Assembly: GCA_965261195.1 (NCBI GenBank)
Contig: OZ253455.1
Location: forward strand, 3,534,001-3,598,000
Reading direction: 5' to 3'
DNA: 64,000 bases
Source: Bin87 sp965261195
Lineage (GTDB): Bacteria > Chloroflexota > Dehalococcoidia > Lucifugimonadales > UBA3495
Shown: positions 9,261 through 19,274 of the stretch, piece after piece
How positions within the stretch are numbered: the first letter of the stretch is position 1
Layout of the letters: each line of letters opens with the position of its first letter
Notes under the pieces: model-generated
The model's input: the letters and a program-made list of their open reading frames with translations, nothing else
Databases searched by the model: none
What the model was told of the DNA's origin: nothing
Translations under genes and position numbers: made by a program

Positions 9261-9650
9261 TTGACCACCGCTTCAATCCAAGACCGTGTTGACGAACTCT
9301 TCGCCGACGCGCGCCAAGTCCACGCGCAGGCCGTCGAACGGCTTGAACACGGCGACATCCGCGACGCGGCGGAGAAGGCTTGGTGCGCCGCCAAGCGCGC
9401 CACCGACGGCCTCATACTGGCCCTGACCGGCGAAGAACCCTCGACCACCGCAGCCACCACCAACTACCTAGACTCCCTGGCTCGCCGGGTCCCAGACACC
9501 AGACGGCTCCAGGGCCGCTACTACAGCCGGATCCACAACCTCCACGGGATGTGCTTCTACGCCGGATTCTGCAACAACCAGACCGAACGCCGCATCAGGG
9601 AGACCGCAGCGTACATTGACGACGCCCAGGCCCTCACGGCGGATAAGTGA
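9261..9650 (+). CDS. PaREP1/HEPN-like small protein
   Basis: This 129-residue helical protein has the HEPN/PaREP1 look: a first helix with ARQVHAQAVERLEHGDIRDAAEKAW, a middle helix pair, then HNLHGMCFYAGFCNN. The start is TTG 9261, preceded by AAGGAG. HEPN proteins are often RNases or nucleotidyltransferase partners, but the catalytic RxxxxH motif is not clearly present, so no activity is claimed. It directly follows the LLM oxidoreductase. A related protein with the same GDxRxAxEKxW motif is encoded at 53541-53906. Family assignment is moderate. Confidence 0.65.
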   Translation: MTTASIQDRVDELFADARQVHAQAVERLEHGDIRDAAEKAWCAAKRATDGLILALTGEEPSTTAATTNYLDSLARRVPDTRRLQGRYYSRIHNLHGMCFYAGFCNNQTERRIRETAAYIDDAQALTADK

Positions 9651-9681
9651 TGCGCGATTCCCAGGGAGGTTTCCCGTTATC

Positions 9682-9712
9682 AGCCCGCTCCCAATTCGGG
9701 AGCGGGCTTTTT
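9682..9712 (+). terminator. Rho-independent terminator
   Basis: AGCCCGCTCCC at 9682-9692 pairs with GGGAGCGGGCT at 9698-9708 and runs into TTTTT. It ends the LLM/PaREP1-like unit and separates it from the convergent ThuA-like gene. Confidence 0.9.
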
Positions 9713-9726
9713 GTTCCGGTTCGCGG

Positions 9727-10431
9727 TCAGACCGCCGCTCCCACCGCAGCCCATTCCACGCCGTTGAGGACGATCCGCTGGAACTCAGTGGTCTCAAAGC
9801 TACGGCCATCGTGCCCCAGGAGCAGGACGAAGACGTTGCCCGCTCCGTATTGGCGGGTCCAACCCAGGGGATAGGTACCGCCGGGCATGAACTGTGGGTT
9901 CCGGTCCGGCCCCCAGGGGTAGGTGCCGTCTTCGGCCGCGCCGGTGAGGAAGATGTTGTTGCCCTCTTTCAGCGCCAGACCCATGTACAGTTCGTCGTTG
10001 GTGGCAAAGTCCGCAACGCCCGCGACTCCAGGGTGGCCGCCATCGCTAACGTTGACCGTGAATTCGCCGTAAGGGGGGTGGAAGCTGGTGCCGGAAATCC
10101 ACCCGCCGCCGGTGATGTCGTGGTATTCGGGCCACGCTGCGGACACGCAGGTGGCGATGTGGATGCAGACGAACCCCTTGCCGGCGCTCACAAAGTCTCG
10201 CAGCCCCTCCTGCTGCGGGGTGGTCAGAGACCAGTCGCCAAAGTCAGGGACGTTCTCCCGGCGCGTGTTGAAAATCAAAACGTCATAGCCGCTCATTGCG
10301 GAGCGGTCGGCCAGTACCGACCCATCCTCGGTTACGGTTACCTCGTGACCTGCTCCGTTCAGAAAAGACTCCAATATCGGCGTCGATTCCTCGTAGGGAT
10401 GACGACCCCCAGACACTACCAAAAGCCTCAT
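9727..10431 (-). CDS. ThuA-like domain protein
   Basis: The 234-residue product resembles ThuA (PF06283), a glutamine-amidotransferase-like fold linked to trehalose or sugar metabolism. It begins MRLLVVSGGRHPYEESTPILESFL and contains YDVLIFNTRR, the LRDFVSAGKGFVCIHIA strand-turn, and HPGVAGVADFATNDELYMG. The C-terminus GAGNVFVLLLGHDGRSF is typical of the family. Activity is not established for most members. It converges on the PaREP1-like gene. Upstream lies the IS66-like element inserted 73 bp before its start, which could have separated it from an original promoter. Confidence 0.85.
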   Translation of the reverse strand: MRLLVVSGGRHPYEESTPILESFLNGAGHEVTVTEDGSVLADRSAMSGYDVLIFNTRRENVPDFGDWSLTTPQQEGLRDFVSAGKGFVCIHIATCVSAAWPEYHDITGGGWISGTSFHPPYGEFTVNVSDGGHPGVAGVADFATNDELYMGLALKEGNNIFLTGAAEDGTYPWGPDRNPQFMPGGTYPLGWTRQYGAGNVFVLLLGHDGRSFETTEFQRIVLNGVEWAAVGAAV

Positions 10432-10504
10432 AATCTGATACCTCCATCGTAGTGCCGGCTATTGTAGGTTCCCCGGCCGTCGGTGGCAAATCCCCGCAAC
10501 AGGG

Positions 10505-11168
10505 GTAACCGTTCAGACTTGGGGGGACGCAAACGGTTGATGGTGGAAATTCCGTCAGGGCAACCACCACCGGGGCAACCACAAGGGTTGCCCCTACGTA
10601 TGATGGTTATCAATGCGAGGGATGGCATCCGTTCAGTGGGCGGGGATTTGGGATTGTTGCGGTGGCGATTCCTTTGGTCGGGCGGTGGGTGGTGGGTGAT
10701 GGTGTCAGACGTTTACGGTTTCGGGGCGGTGTCGGAGCACGGCCAACACTGTTTTGCGCGCAGAGCAATTTTGTCCGAGGCTTGCGTGTCCCGCGGGCAA
10801 CCGGCTGATGGAACCGGGTTAGCGCGGCGCGCGGCGGTGGTGACTCCCGCTGGGTCCGTCGGGCATCACCGGTGAAAGGCGGCATAGCCCAACTAAACCA
10901 ATCTGCAAATAACCGACGGGCCGTTGTCGCCCGGAAACCGTATTCGCCTTGCTATTCGGATGTAGCGTGGGCGGTTCCGGCGAGATTCGCGAGGTCTGGC
11001 CAGAGTTGCCTGACACGATTGATAATAGGGAAGGGGAATCGGGGGGCGCAAGGGGCGGGTGTCATCACGCATACCCACTTTGATACGACCGGGGCAATTT
11101 TACATCGATACACAGGATGGACAGGATGGGGACGGGGGTTCACCCTCACTTCAACTCTGAACAGTTAC
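10505..11168. mobile_element. 664-bp non-autonomous IS66-like element
   Basis: The left end GTAACCGTTCAGA (10505-10517) and right end TCTGAACAGTTAC (11156-11168) are inverted repeats with one mismatch. They are flanked by exact 8-bp direct repeats CAACAGGG at 10497-10504 and 11169-11176. Ends beginning GTAA with 8-bp duplications are characteristic of the IS66 family. No transposase or other convincing coding frame lies inside, so it is a passenger-less derivative needing a transposase in trans. It fills most of the 827-bp gap between the ThuA-like and phosphodiesterase genes. A 113-bp relative is at 54123-54235. Confidence 0.8.
10572..10594. repeat. Small hairpin repeat inside the IS66-like element
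   Basis: GGGGCAACC at 10572-10580 pairs with GGTTGCCCC at 10586-10594. This sequence type is a common dispersed intergenic repeat in bacterial genomes. Here it is nested in the mobile element. Confidence 0.5.
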
Positions 11169-11258
11169 CAACAGGGCGATCTAGTTTTGCCGAATCGTTG
11201 GGCCGGTTTTGTTGCAAGGGTGTGTCCTGCAACGGTGGACGCCCAGGGTCAGGCGACG

Positions 11259-12698
11259 TTACGCCCGATTGCCCCAGTCAATGTAACGGGTGTTGCCGAC
11301 GGCGCTAATCTGGATTTCCTGACGGTACTCGCCGGTTTCGGCATGGTGGTTGGTTACTACGATATCGAGCGTGGCGTCAGCTGCGCCAGCCAGGGCTTCT
11401 TGCAGGACGCGTCCGTCCATCGAGTTGCCGGCGGGCGCGATGCCCAGCAAATGAAGCACGGTGGGGGCAACGTCGATGTTTCCGGAAGGCGTGTCAATGA
11501 CTGATCCATTGCGGAAGGAGGGGCCGCGGGCCAGGCCGACATTGCGCAGTTCGTGTCGGCTCATGCTGCCGTGCTGGCCCTGGCCGACCTTGCCTCCGGT
11601 TGACGGGGCGTGGCCCGGGTAACCCGCCCGGTTGGGTTCGCTGTCCCAACGGAAGGACATGGCAAGGTCGGGAGAGCGTGGGCCGTCGCAACCGATGAGG
11701 GCGGCGGGAAGCGTGCCGGCAATGTCCGCGAGCGGTGCGGCGGCGCATAGCGTGCCGCACCAGGGTTGCGAGGTCAGCCAGTGGGTTAGCCTGGCGGCGG
11801 CGGCGGCTTCCTGGCGGTTGATATAAAAGAGAGCCGAGCCGCCGTTATTCGCCACTGCAACGCCGCCGGCTTGGGTGATCGCCGGGAACCCGGCATCCCG
11901 CAGCATCGCCTCGACGGGTACGGTTGCGCTGATGGTGGAATAGCCGTGGTCAGAGAGGACGATGATGTCGGTGGATTGCGAGCGGCCGCTATCGTCCAGA
12001 TCGTCCATCAGATTGCCGAACTCGGCATCGGCTTCGGCCAACGCCGCGACAACCTGACCCAACCCAACGCCAAACTCGTGCTGCGACTTGTCAGGTTCGG
12101 ATGACCACAGCAGAGCAACGGCCGGGTTGCGTTCGGTCAGGATGTATTCGGTCAGGATACGACGGGCGTGGCTGAGGCGCGGTGTGTTGGGCAGGTCCGG
12201 CTCCGGCCAAGCGCCGAAACGGGCGGCTAACTCCGAGTGCAGCGGGCGCGGGAGGGTGAAATCAGGGTGGATGGTCGCTCCGCCTGAAGTGGCGGCATTG
12301 GGGTTGTGCAGGTAGGCGTTGCCGCTGGTTCCGGTACCGATGGCGACGTATTCCCGCCCGTGCTGAGCCAGGGTATCAGCCAGGGTGGGAGCCAGCAGAA
12401 CCGGCAGTCGGGCATCGGCCATGGACTGAAGCGTTGGTTCCAGCGCGCCGATGATGCGGGTTGGGTCGAAGTCGCGCGCCAGGAATGTGTTGGCGGGCAA
12501 CCCGTGCCGGCCCGGCGAGCAACCCGTAACCACCGAAGACGCGTTGGCACGGGTTACCGTCGGGTAGACTGGATGGTGATTACGGAACCGCACGCCGTCG
12601 TTGGCGAATTTGGCCAGATTGGGCATCAGTGCCGGCGTGATTTGCGACGGCTGCAAACCGTCGAATACAACGATGAGGACGGAACCGGTTTGATCCAT
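11259..12698 (-). CDS. Type I phosphodiesterase / nucleotide pyrophosphatase family protein
   Basis: The 479-residue enzyme belongs to the alkaline phosphatase superfamily (PF01663). Metal and catalytic residues appear in order: D13 in VVFDG, nucleophile candidate T49 in VTRANASSVVTG, the SEPDKSQHEFG block with Asp and His, LSDHG, and a late His in GQHGSMSRHE. It should hydrolyse phosphodiester or pyrophosphate bonds; the substrate is unknown. No lipobox or signal peptide is seen. It is last of the thirteen-gene minus-strand run starting at 25590, after a nucleoside hydrolase, which suggests a shared role in nucleotide or sugar-phosphate turnover, though read-through that far is only inferred. 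Confidence 0.85.
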   Translation of the reverse strand: MDQTGSVLIVVFDGLQPSQITPALMPNLAKFANDGVRFRNHHPVYPTVTRANASSVVTGCSPGRHGLPANTFLARDFDPTRIIGALEPTLQSMADARLPVLLAPTLADTLAQHGREYVAIGTGTSGNAYLHNPNAATSGGATIHPDFTLPRPLHSELAARFGAWPEPDLPNTPRLSHARRILTEYILTERNPAVALLWSSEPDKSQHEFGVGLGQVVAALAEADAEFGNLMDDLDDSGRSQSTDIIVLSDHGYSTISATVPVEAMLRDAGFPAITQAGGVAVANNGGSALFYINRQEAAAAARLTHWLTSQPWCGTLCAAAPLADIAGTLPAALIGCDGPRSPDLAMSFRWDSEPNRAGYPGHAPSTGGKVGQGQHGSMSRHELRNVGLARGPSFRNGSVIDTPSGNIDVAPTVLHLLGIAPAGNSMDGRVLQEALAGAADATLDIVVTNHHAETGEYRQEIQISAVGNTRYIDWGNRA

Positions 12699-12735
12699 TG
12701 CAGTTGGCCTCTAATGCCGGGTGCGTCGCGACGGG

Positions 12736-13677
12736 TTACCGCCACTCTAACAGGTTGCTGATGATATTGAGGGCTCGTTGGCTGTCCACGCCTTCGGCAG
12801 CGGACACCGATATTGGGCCGGCGGCGGCGTTGGTGATGCGGCAGCGTCCCCACTCGGATGGATTATCGGTGGTGTCGGAGTCGTCGACGGCGAGCGTTAC
12901 CCGGCGCGTCCGGAGGACGTTTGGGTCTATGGCCGCGGCGACCGCCAGTGGGTCGTAGAGGTTGAAGCGTTCTCGCCCAGCGTCTTTGCGGAACCAACCG
13001 GCCAGCATTTCCGCCGCCAGGGTGCCGGCCTTGCTAGCGCTGGTGATGCCGTGCAGCTGCGTTCGGGAGAAATACACCCGGCGACAGGGGGCGAGGTCAA
13101 TCAGTTCGATGGGCGCCCCAGACTCGATGACCTGTCGGGCCGCGGTTGGGTCGCTGAAAAAGTTGAACTCGGAGTGAGACGTGGCATTGCCGTGGGTCTC
13201 GACGGCGCCGCCCATGACCACGATGCGGCCGGCAGTCCGCAGCGCGTCGGGATGTCGCCGCAGCAGGCGGGCCAGGTTGGTCAACGGGCCCAGGGCAATC
13301 AGCGTCACGGGGTTGGTCGCTGCCGTGAGCGCATCGGCCAGGAATCGGACGGCTGATGTGTCGGAGGGCGGCGTGGTCGGTTCCGGCAAGCGTCGCGTGA
13401 GGCCGGCGGCAGAATGGACGTGGCGCGCGTAGGCGAAACGGCCGCGGACGGGCCGGGCGGCGCCGCGAAACACCGGGACGTCAGTGTGTCCGACGTGCTC
13501 CAGCAGCGCAAGGGCGTTGCGCGTGGCACGGGCCAGCGGAACGTTTCCGGCAGTAGTCGTTAGGCCAATCACCTCGAATTGAGGGCAGGAGAGGGCCATC
13601 AGGATGGCGATGGCGTCGTCAACGCCGGGGTCGGTGTCAATGATGACCTGGGTTCGCTGCTGGCCGGATTGCAGCAT
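12736..13677 (-). CDS. Inosine-uridine preferring nucleoside hydrolase
   Basis: The 313-residue protein carries the family's calcium-binding signature DTDPGVDDA at residues 14-22, followed by GLTTTAGNV and, later, ALGPLTNLA and VVMGGAV. These enzymes cleave the N-glycosidic bond of ribonucleosides to give a base and ribose. Its ATG at 13677 overlaps the stop of the upstream SDR gene, indicating translational coupling. Position behind the hopanoid genes, where HpnG also cleaves a nucleoside-like adenine bond, is suggestive but does not prove a hopanoid role. Confidence 0.9.
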   Translation of the reverse strand: MLQSGQQRTQVIIDTDPGVDDAIAILMALSCPQFEVIGLTTTAGNVPLARATRNALALLEHVGHTDVPVFRGAARPVRGRFAYARHVHSAAGLTRRLPEPTTPPSDTSAVRFLADALTAATNPVTLIALGPLTNLARLLRRHPDALRTAGRIVVMGGAVETHGNATSHSEFNFFSDPTAARQVIESGAPIELIDLAPCRRVYFSRTQLHGITSASKAGTLAAEMLAGWFRKDAGRERFNLYDPLAVAAAIDPNVLRTRRVTLAVDDSDTTDNPSEWGRCRITNAAAGPISVSAAEGVDSQRALNIISNLLEWR

Positions 13678-14648
13678 CAGAGGGTTGGGTCCGGTTCCAT
13701 AAGCACCGAGTGGCAGTAAGCCCTAAATGCCTGGCCGGAGGAATATCTGTACTTGAATTGGGCGGCCTGCTTGAACTTGGTGTTGCTCATTACAATTGGA
13801 TGGCGAGTCGGATCGCCGGCGCTTTTGAGTGATGGCGCCGGGCCGGAACCGGGGGATTCGCCAGTCCGGTTGGCGCGCGGCAGGGCAGTTTGGCACGCGC
13901 TGGCAACGTCGTGCCAGAAGATCGATTGATCGCCGGCCAGGTTGTAGATTCCGTGCAAGCGATGGTTGATCGTATTGACAACGGCGCGGGCCAGGTCGTA
14001 CTCGTGCAGGAACTGTAGCGGCGGGTTGTGCTGGCGGCGAGAGCGCAATTGGCGGGTGAAAAACTCCACCGCCGCCGGGATCGCGCCGCTGGGCCCGACT
14101 GTCATGGCGGTGCGCATCACGGCGACACGCATCTCCTCTGGAGGCGCCGGGGAATTTGGCGCCCGGCGTGATTTGGGTTCAGCATGGGCGAGGCGCCGGT
14201 GGGCCGGCATTGGGTCGGTATCGGCACGCTCGGTGACGGGTATTGGCTGGCCCGGCTTGATGCCGTAGACGCGGTAATCGGACAGGTAGATGAACTGGCG
14301 CACACCGGCGCGGCGGCTGGCATCCACCCACTGGAGAGTTTGTTCAAGGAAGCTGGCCGGCTCGGCGCCGTCGTAGTGACTGCCGACGTAAATCAGCGAA
14401 TCTACGGATTCCAGTTCCAACAGATCGGGGATGTCGTCGACGGTGATATTTTCGCCGGTATAGTCGCGGCCGATGCGGTGGGCGGATACGCCGTGGATCG
14501 GCCAGCGCAGCGGCGCGTTGTCCAGGGCGACGAGTCGACAATCCGGCGATTCTGATTCCAGGTGCAGCAGGATTCTGGAACCGACAAAGGACGAAGAGCC
14601 GGCGACGGCAATGACCTGGGCCGTTGCGGGTGCGTTGCTGGTGGTCAT
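13677..14648 (-). CDS. NAD-dependent epimerase/dehydratase (extended SDR)
   Basis: A 323-residue Rossmann protein with a modified nucleotide loop GSSSFVGSRIL (residues 17-27), a YVGSHYDG strand, and the catalytic-type YLSDYRVYGIKPG segment. The normal YxxxK is not obvious in the expected place, so catalysis may differ or be lost. The C-terminal half has YNLAGDQSIFWHDVA, typical of sugar-nucleotide epimerases. It overlaps the nucleoside hydrolase by one base and follows the class II aldolase by 57 bp. A related SDR, HpnA, lies further upstream in the same run. Confidence 0.75.
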   Translation of the reverse strand: MTTSNAPATAQVIAVAGSSSFVGSRILLHLESESPDCRLVALDNAPLRWPIHGVSAHRIGRDYTGENITVDDIPDLLELESVDSLIYVGSHYDGAEPASFLEQTLQWVDASRRAGVRQFIYLSDYRVYGIKPGQPIPVTERADTDPMPAHRRLAHAEPKSRRAPNSPAPPEEMRVAVMRTAMTVGPSGAIPAAVEFFTRQLRSRRQHNPPLQFLHEYDLARAVVNTINHRLHGIYNLAGDQSIFWHDVASACQTALPRANRTGESPGSGPAPSLKSAGDPTRHPIVMSNTKFKQAAQFKYRYSSGQAFRAYCHSVLMEPDPTL

Positions 14649-14705
14649 GGCCGGATACAGAGCGTGGGGGGTTGTGGACGAATCACGAAGAGCCTCGGGG
14701 TTGCG

Positions 14706-15368
14706 TCACCGGCGGTCCCGGTACATCTGCAGCTCGGTAGCGATGGCGTCGTCGGGGAGAGCAGCGGCGGCGCGGGGGCCGAAGTTCCGGGCCAGGACGA
14801 AGATGTGAGCCAGTCGCTCAACCAGGTCGCACACCTCCAGAGCCTCCCAGATGTCTGGGCCGACGCCAACCACGCCATGGTTACGGAGCAGGGCGGCGTT
14901 GCGGTCGCCGAGGGCCGCGTAGGCCGCATCGGCCAGCAGTTGAGTGCCGGGGAAGGCGTAGTCGCTGACTTTGATTGGGCCGCCGATGGTCAGCAGCATC
15001 TCGTCAATCAGGGGCGGAATGTCTCGGCCAACCACGGCGGCGACCGAGGCGTAGATTGAGTGGGTATGCACCACCGCCTGCACGTCGTTGCGACGGCGGT
15101 AGATTTCGAGGTGCAGCTGCGTCTCCGAGGATGGGTTCATGCCGCCGGGGGAGACGGGTTTGCCTTCCAGGTCAACCACCACCAGTTCTTCGGGTTGCAG
15201 TCGGTAGTAGGGATGATGCGTTGGCGTTACGAGCAGCAGCCCATCGTCGCCGACGCCGGTGAGGCGCCGGCTGGTGTTACCGGAATAAGCGCCGACCAGT
15301 CCCCGGCGGTACATCTCACGGGTGGCCTCGGTTAGCTCCTGACGCTGCGCTGCCCACTGGTCTGCCAC
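14706..15368 (-). CDS. Class II aldolase/adducin family protein
   Basis: The 220-residue protein matches fuculose/rhamnulose-phosphate aldolases. Features are GNTSRRL near residue 30, PSSETQLHLEIYRRR with the catalytic-type Glu, the zinc ligands in VVHTHS, and ALLRNHGVVGVG with the third histidine. It likely cleaves or forms a C-C bond in a sugar phosphate, or decarboxylates one. The ATG lies 3 bp after the hpnE stop, so it is co-transcribed with the hopanoid genes. Whether it acts on a hopanoid ribose side chain is untested. Confidence 0.85.
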   Translation of the reverse strand: MADQWAAQRQELTEATREMYRRGLVGAYSGNTSRRLTGVGDDGLLLVTPTHHPYYRLQPEELVVVDLEGKPVSPGGMNPSSETQLHLEIYRRRNDVQAVVHTHSIYASVAAVVGRDIPPLIDEMLLTIGGPIKVSDYAFPGTQLLADAAYAALGDRNAALLRNHGVVGVGPDIWEALEVCDLVERLAHIFVLARNFGPRAAAALPDDAIATELQMYRDRR

Positions 15369-15371
15369 GTT

Positions 15372-16819
15372 TTATGCTCCAAAAGGGTCCGCTGATCCAA
15401 AAGGGTCCTGGTGCGGCGATGCAGAGGCGATTACCGCAGCAGCCGCATTATAGCCGCTGATGATGGCGCCCTCCATAGTGGAAGGCCAACCCGTGCGAGT
15501 CCATTCACCCGCCAGGAAAAAGTTGCGGGCCGGAGTGACGGGGCCCGGTCGAAGGCGGTTGGCGCCTGGGGTGCAGCGGAAAGTAGCGTTGGGCTGCTTG
15601 ACCACGGTGGCCCGCAGCAGGGTGGCGCGCCGTGCGAGGGGGAAGGCGCGTCGCATCTCGGCGGCGATGGTTGCCGCGAGTTCAGCGCGGTCGGCATCAA
15701 TGTGTTCCCAGGCGGCGCTGATGGACACGGTGAGAAACTGGCTGGTGTCGCCGTCGGTTTGCCCTCGGATTGCGGAACGATTGAACACCCACTGCAAGGG
15801 GCTGTCCACGAAGTAGCAAAAATCCCGTGACATTACGGGTGTGTCGTACTGGAGGTGCACGTTCACAATGGGAGATGTTTGCAAGGTGAGCAGGCTGGGG
15901 AACGGTTCCAGATCGATCAGGCTATCGGGAAGCAGGTTGGGCAGCACCCAGAAGGGCAGGGCGCTGACGTAGGCGTCCGCCGACAAGGTTTGGTCGTTGC
16001 CGATGGTGATGCTGCCCACCGCGTTTTCGTCATCAGCGTTGATCCAGCGCACCGGGCAGCCCAACCACAGGTGAACGCCGAGGGATTCCAGGCGCCGCCG
16101 CGCGGGTTCGCCGATGGCGTCGCCGAGAGCGACTTTCGGGTAGCCAATGTTGGCGTCCTGGCGGCCATTCAGCAAGCCATCCTGGACAATCATCAGGCCC
16201 ATCGCGGCGCTGACATCGCGGATGTTATCGTTGAGGGTGCCTTCAATCAGCACGTTCCAAAGGTTGTAGATGGTGCGTTCCGATTGCCCGTGAGCGCGGA
16301 GCCAGTGATAGAAGGTGATGTTTTCCACGTTGGGGTCATTGCGCTGGGCGGACATTGCGGCGATGAGGCCGCGAATGGCTCGTATTTTGTCCCACAGGCC
16401 GAGGTGTGGGTACGTCAGGAAGGCGGGCAGCAGGTGCGCCGGCGGTCGCAGGTTGACGCCGTAGAGTCGACCGAGGCGGCCCCGGCGGTCGTAGATGGCG
16501 ACGTCGAGTCTGGGTTGCAGGAGCCAGCTGTCCCGGACGCCAATCTCGCTGAGGAAGTCGATCAGGTTGCGGCAGGCGCCGACGATGACGTGCTGGCCGT
16601 TGTCGATGACAGCGTCATCGTTGTCGGGGTCGCGGTGGTCGGGGTCGCGGTTATCGGGGTCGCGGAAGGAGAAGGCCCGGCCGCCCAGCGACTTGCGAGC
16701 TTCGAGGAGGGTCACCTCCCAGCCGGCTTCAGCGAGGCGAGCCGACGCGGCGATGCCGGCCAGTCCGCCGCCCAACACAATCGCAGTTGGCGAATTGCCG
16801 CGGCTGGGGTGGCGCGTGG

Positions 16820-16823
<4 letters not shown>
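15372..16823 (-). CDS. hpnE: Hydroxysqualene dehydroxylase HpnE
   Basis: The 483-residue flavoprotein starts with the FAD Rossmann motif VLGGGLAGIAASARLAEAGW and VTLLEARKSLGGRAFSF. HpnE removes the hydroxyl of hydroxysqualene to give squalene, completing the HpnCDE route from farnesyl diphosphate. The neighbours hpnD and hpnC, each overlapping by 4 bp, confirm the assignment. Residues about 53-67 are a small tandem repeat of the five-residue unit RDPDN/H, encoded by 15-bp repeats, inserted just after the FAD motif. This is unusual for the family and lies in a surface-exposed loop region if the fold is conserved. Confidence 0.93.
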
Positions 16824-17712
<889 letters not shown>

Positions 17713-17716
<4 letters not shown>

Positions 17717-18738
17717 CGGGACGTGTCCGGGGCGGGCAGGCCGTAGCCGTAGCCGTAGCCGAGCCGGTTGCCCAGCCAGGCCGATGCCAGCAGCCAGCCC
17801 TTGCGCCTTTTGGACAGGCTGGGTCGGCGCGACAGCACGTCGTAGTCCTGCCGGCGGATGGCTTCCAGGACGGCCACACCGCCGCGGGTAAAGAGGGCTA
17901 TCGGCAGGCGGGTGCGGCGGTCCAGCATATTAATCAGCGGGGCGCCCCTCCCGAACAATTGCATTGCCGCGGCGCATTCGTAGTGGAGCAGGGCACGAAA
18001 GGCAACGGTGGGAGACCCGGCGGCGATGTCGGCCTCGGTTACTCCGAACCGGGCCAGGTCGTTCTGAGGCAGGTAGATGCGACCCCGGTCGCGATAGTCG
18101 CGTGCCACGTCCTGCCAGAAGTTGGTGAGTTGGAGGGCGGTGCAGGTGAAGTCGGCAAGGCGCTGCCGATCGGGATCGCTATGGCCGAACAGGTGCAGAT
18201 AGAGATGGCCCACCGGGTTCGCGGAATGTTCGCAGTAGTGCAGCACATCATCGCGGGACGCGAACCGGCCATTGCCCTGATCCATACGGTTGGCGTGAAT
18301 CAGCTTGCGGAAAGGGTCGGGCGGGATGTTGAACTCGGCTACCGTGCTCTGCAGCGCAATGGTGACCGGGTGAGTAGGCTGGCCGTGGTAGACGGCGTCC
18401 AGTTCCGATTCCCACCAATCGAGGCGGGCGAGGCGGTGTTGGGCAACGTCGGCATTGAGATGTCCGGGACCGGATGGGTCGGTGGAGTGCGCCTCGGGTA
18501 GTGTCTCGTCGCCGAGGTCGTCAACGGTGCGACACCAGGCGTAGATGGCATGGATATGGGGCAGTTTGTCCCGGGGCGTAATCCAGCCGCCGACGTTGAA
18601 GTTTTCGTAATGACTGCGGGCCAGTTGGGCGCAGTAGTTCCGGGCCTGCTCAACAGTAGGCAGTCGAGCAGCATCCGGCAGCCCTGATGAAATAGGCGTG
18701 GCGATGTTCGTGTCGGTGGTGGCAGACATAACAATCAA
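17713..18738 (-). CDS. hpnC: Hydroxysqualene synthase HpnC
   Basis: This 341-residue member of the squalene/phytoene synthase family carries RTVDDLGDE as the first metal motif and LQLTNFWQDVARDYRDRGRIYLP as the second. HpnC converts presqualene diphosphate to hydroxysqualene. Family-specific calling between HpnC and HpnD rests on order (C-D-E) and on the N-terminal LARSHYENFNVGGW, characteristic of HpnC. The start at 18738 follows an internal ATG-rich stretch; an alternative ATG a few codons in is possible. The yjbQ gene ends 16 bp upstream. Confidence 0.93.
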
Positions 18739-18754
18739 CTGCGGCGCTGGGGGG

Positions 18755-19207
18755 TCAGTCTCCGACGATCTGGACCATTACCTCGCGGGGCCGGGGGTGA
18801 TCCAGCTCGATGAAGAAAATGCTCTGCCACTGGCCAAAGGGCAGCTGGCCGTCGATGAGGGGGATGGTTTCACTGCAACCCAGCATCAGATGCTGGAGGT
18901 GGGCGTGGCCGTTGGGCGATTCATCCTCGTTCATGTTGACGGTGCGGATGGTGAAATCGTTGTGTCGGTAGTCGCCATAGCGCGGGCACATCTGCTCCAG
19001 GAAGCGCGTCATGTCTTCAATCAATAACGGCTCATTCTCGTTAATCTTCACCGCCGCCGTGGTGTGGCGGGAATAGACCACGACAAAGCCGTTGCTGACG
19101 TGGGATTTGCCGACACATTGCTTGACCCAATCGGTGATGTCGATGAACTGGGGAGCGTCGTCCGTGTTGACTTTCAGGGTGAAGCTTTTGGTTTTCATAA
19201 CCTTCAT
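18755..19207 (-). CDS. yjbQ: YjbQ family protein (UPF0047)
   Basis: The 150-residue protein matches the YjbQ/UPF0047 family. It has SRHTTAAVKINENEP, then YRHNDF, the GHAHLQHLMLG core with its three histidines, and LPFGQWQSIFFIELDHPRPRE. Members have weak thiamine-phosphate synthase activity, but their main role is unclear. It sits inside the hopanoid run, between shc and hpnC, which may be chance. Length is normal. Confidence 0.93.
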   Translation of the reverse strand: MKVMKTKSFTLKVNTDDAPQFIDITDWVKQCVGKSHVSNGFVVVYSRHTTAAVKINENEPLLIEDMTRFLEQMCPRYGDYRHNDFTIRTVNMNEDESPNGHAHLQHLMLGCSETIPLIDGQLPFGQWQSIFFIELDHPRPREVMVQIVGD

Positions 19208-19274
19208 TTACAGGCTGGCATGAGTCGGGAAATGTTTGTACTGGCGATGTTGTACCGGCGGCCGTGGACGAAGT

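Noticed and set aside
9261..9650. Toxin-antitoxin module with the PaREP1/HEPN-like gene
   Set aside because: No nucleotidyltransferase partner is adjacent and no RNase motif is clear; the same is true at 53541.
10610..11504. Open frames in the gap between the ThuA-like and phosphodiesterase genes
   Set aside because: They lack ribosome sites and family motifs, have odd composition, and lie inside or across the ends of a mobile element. 10872-11504 also overlaps the phosphodiesterase antisense.
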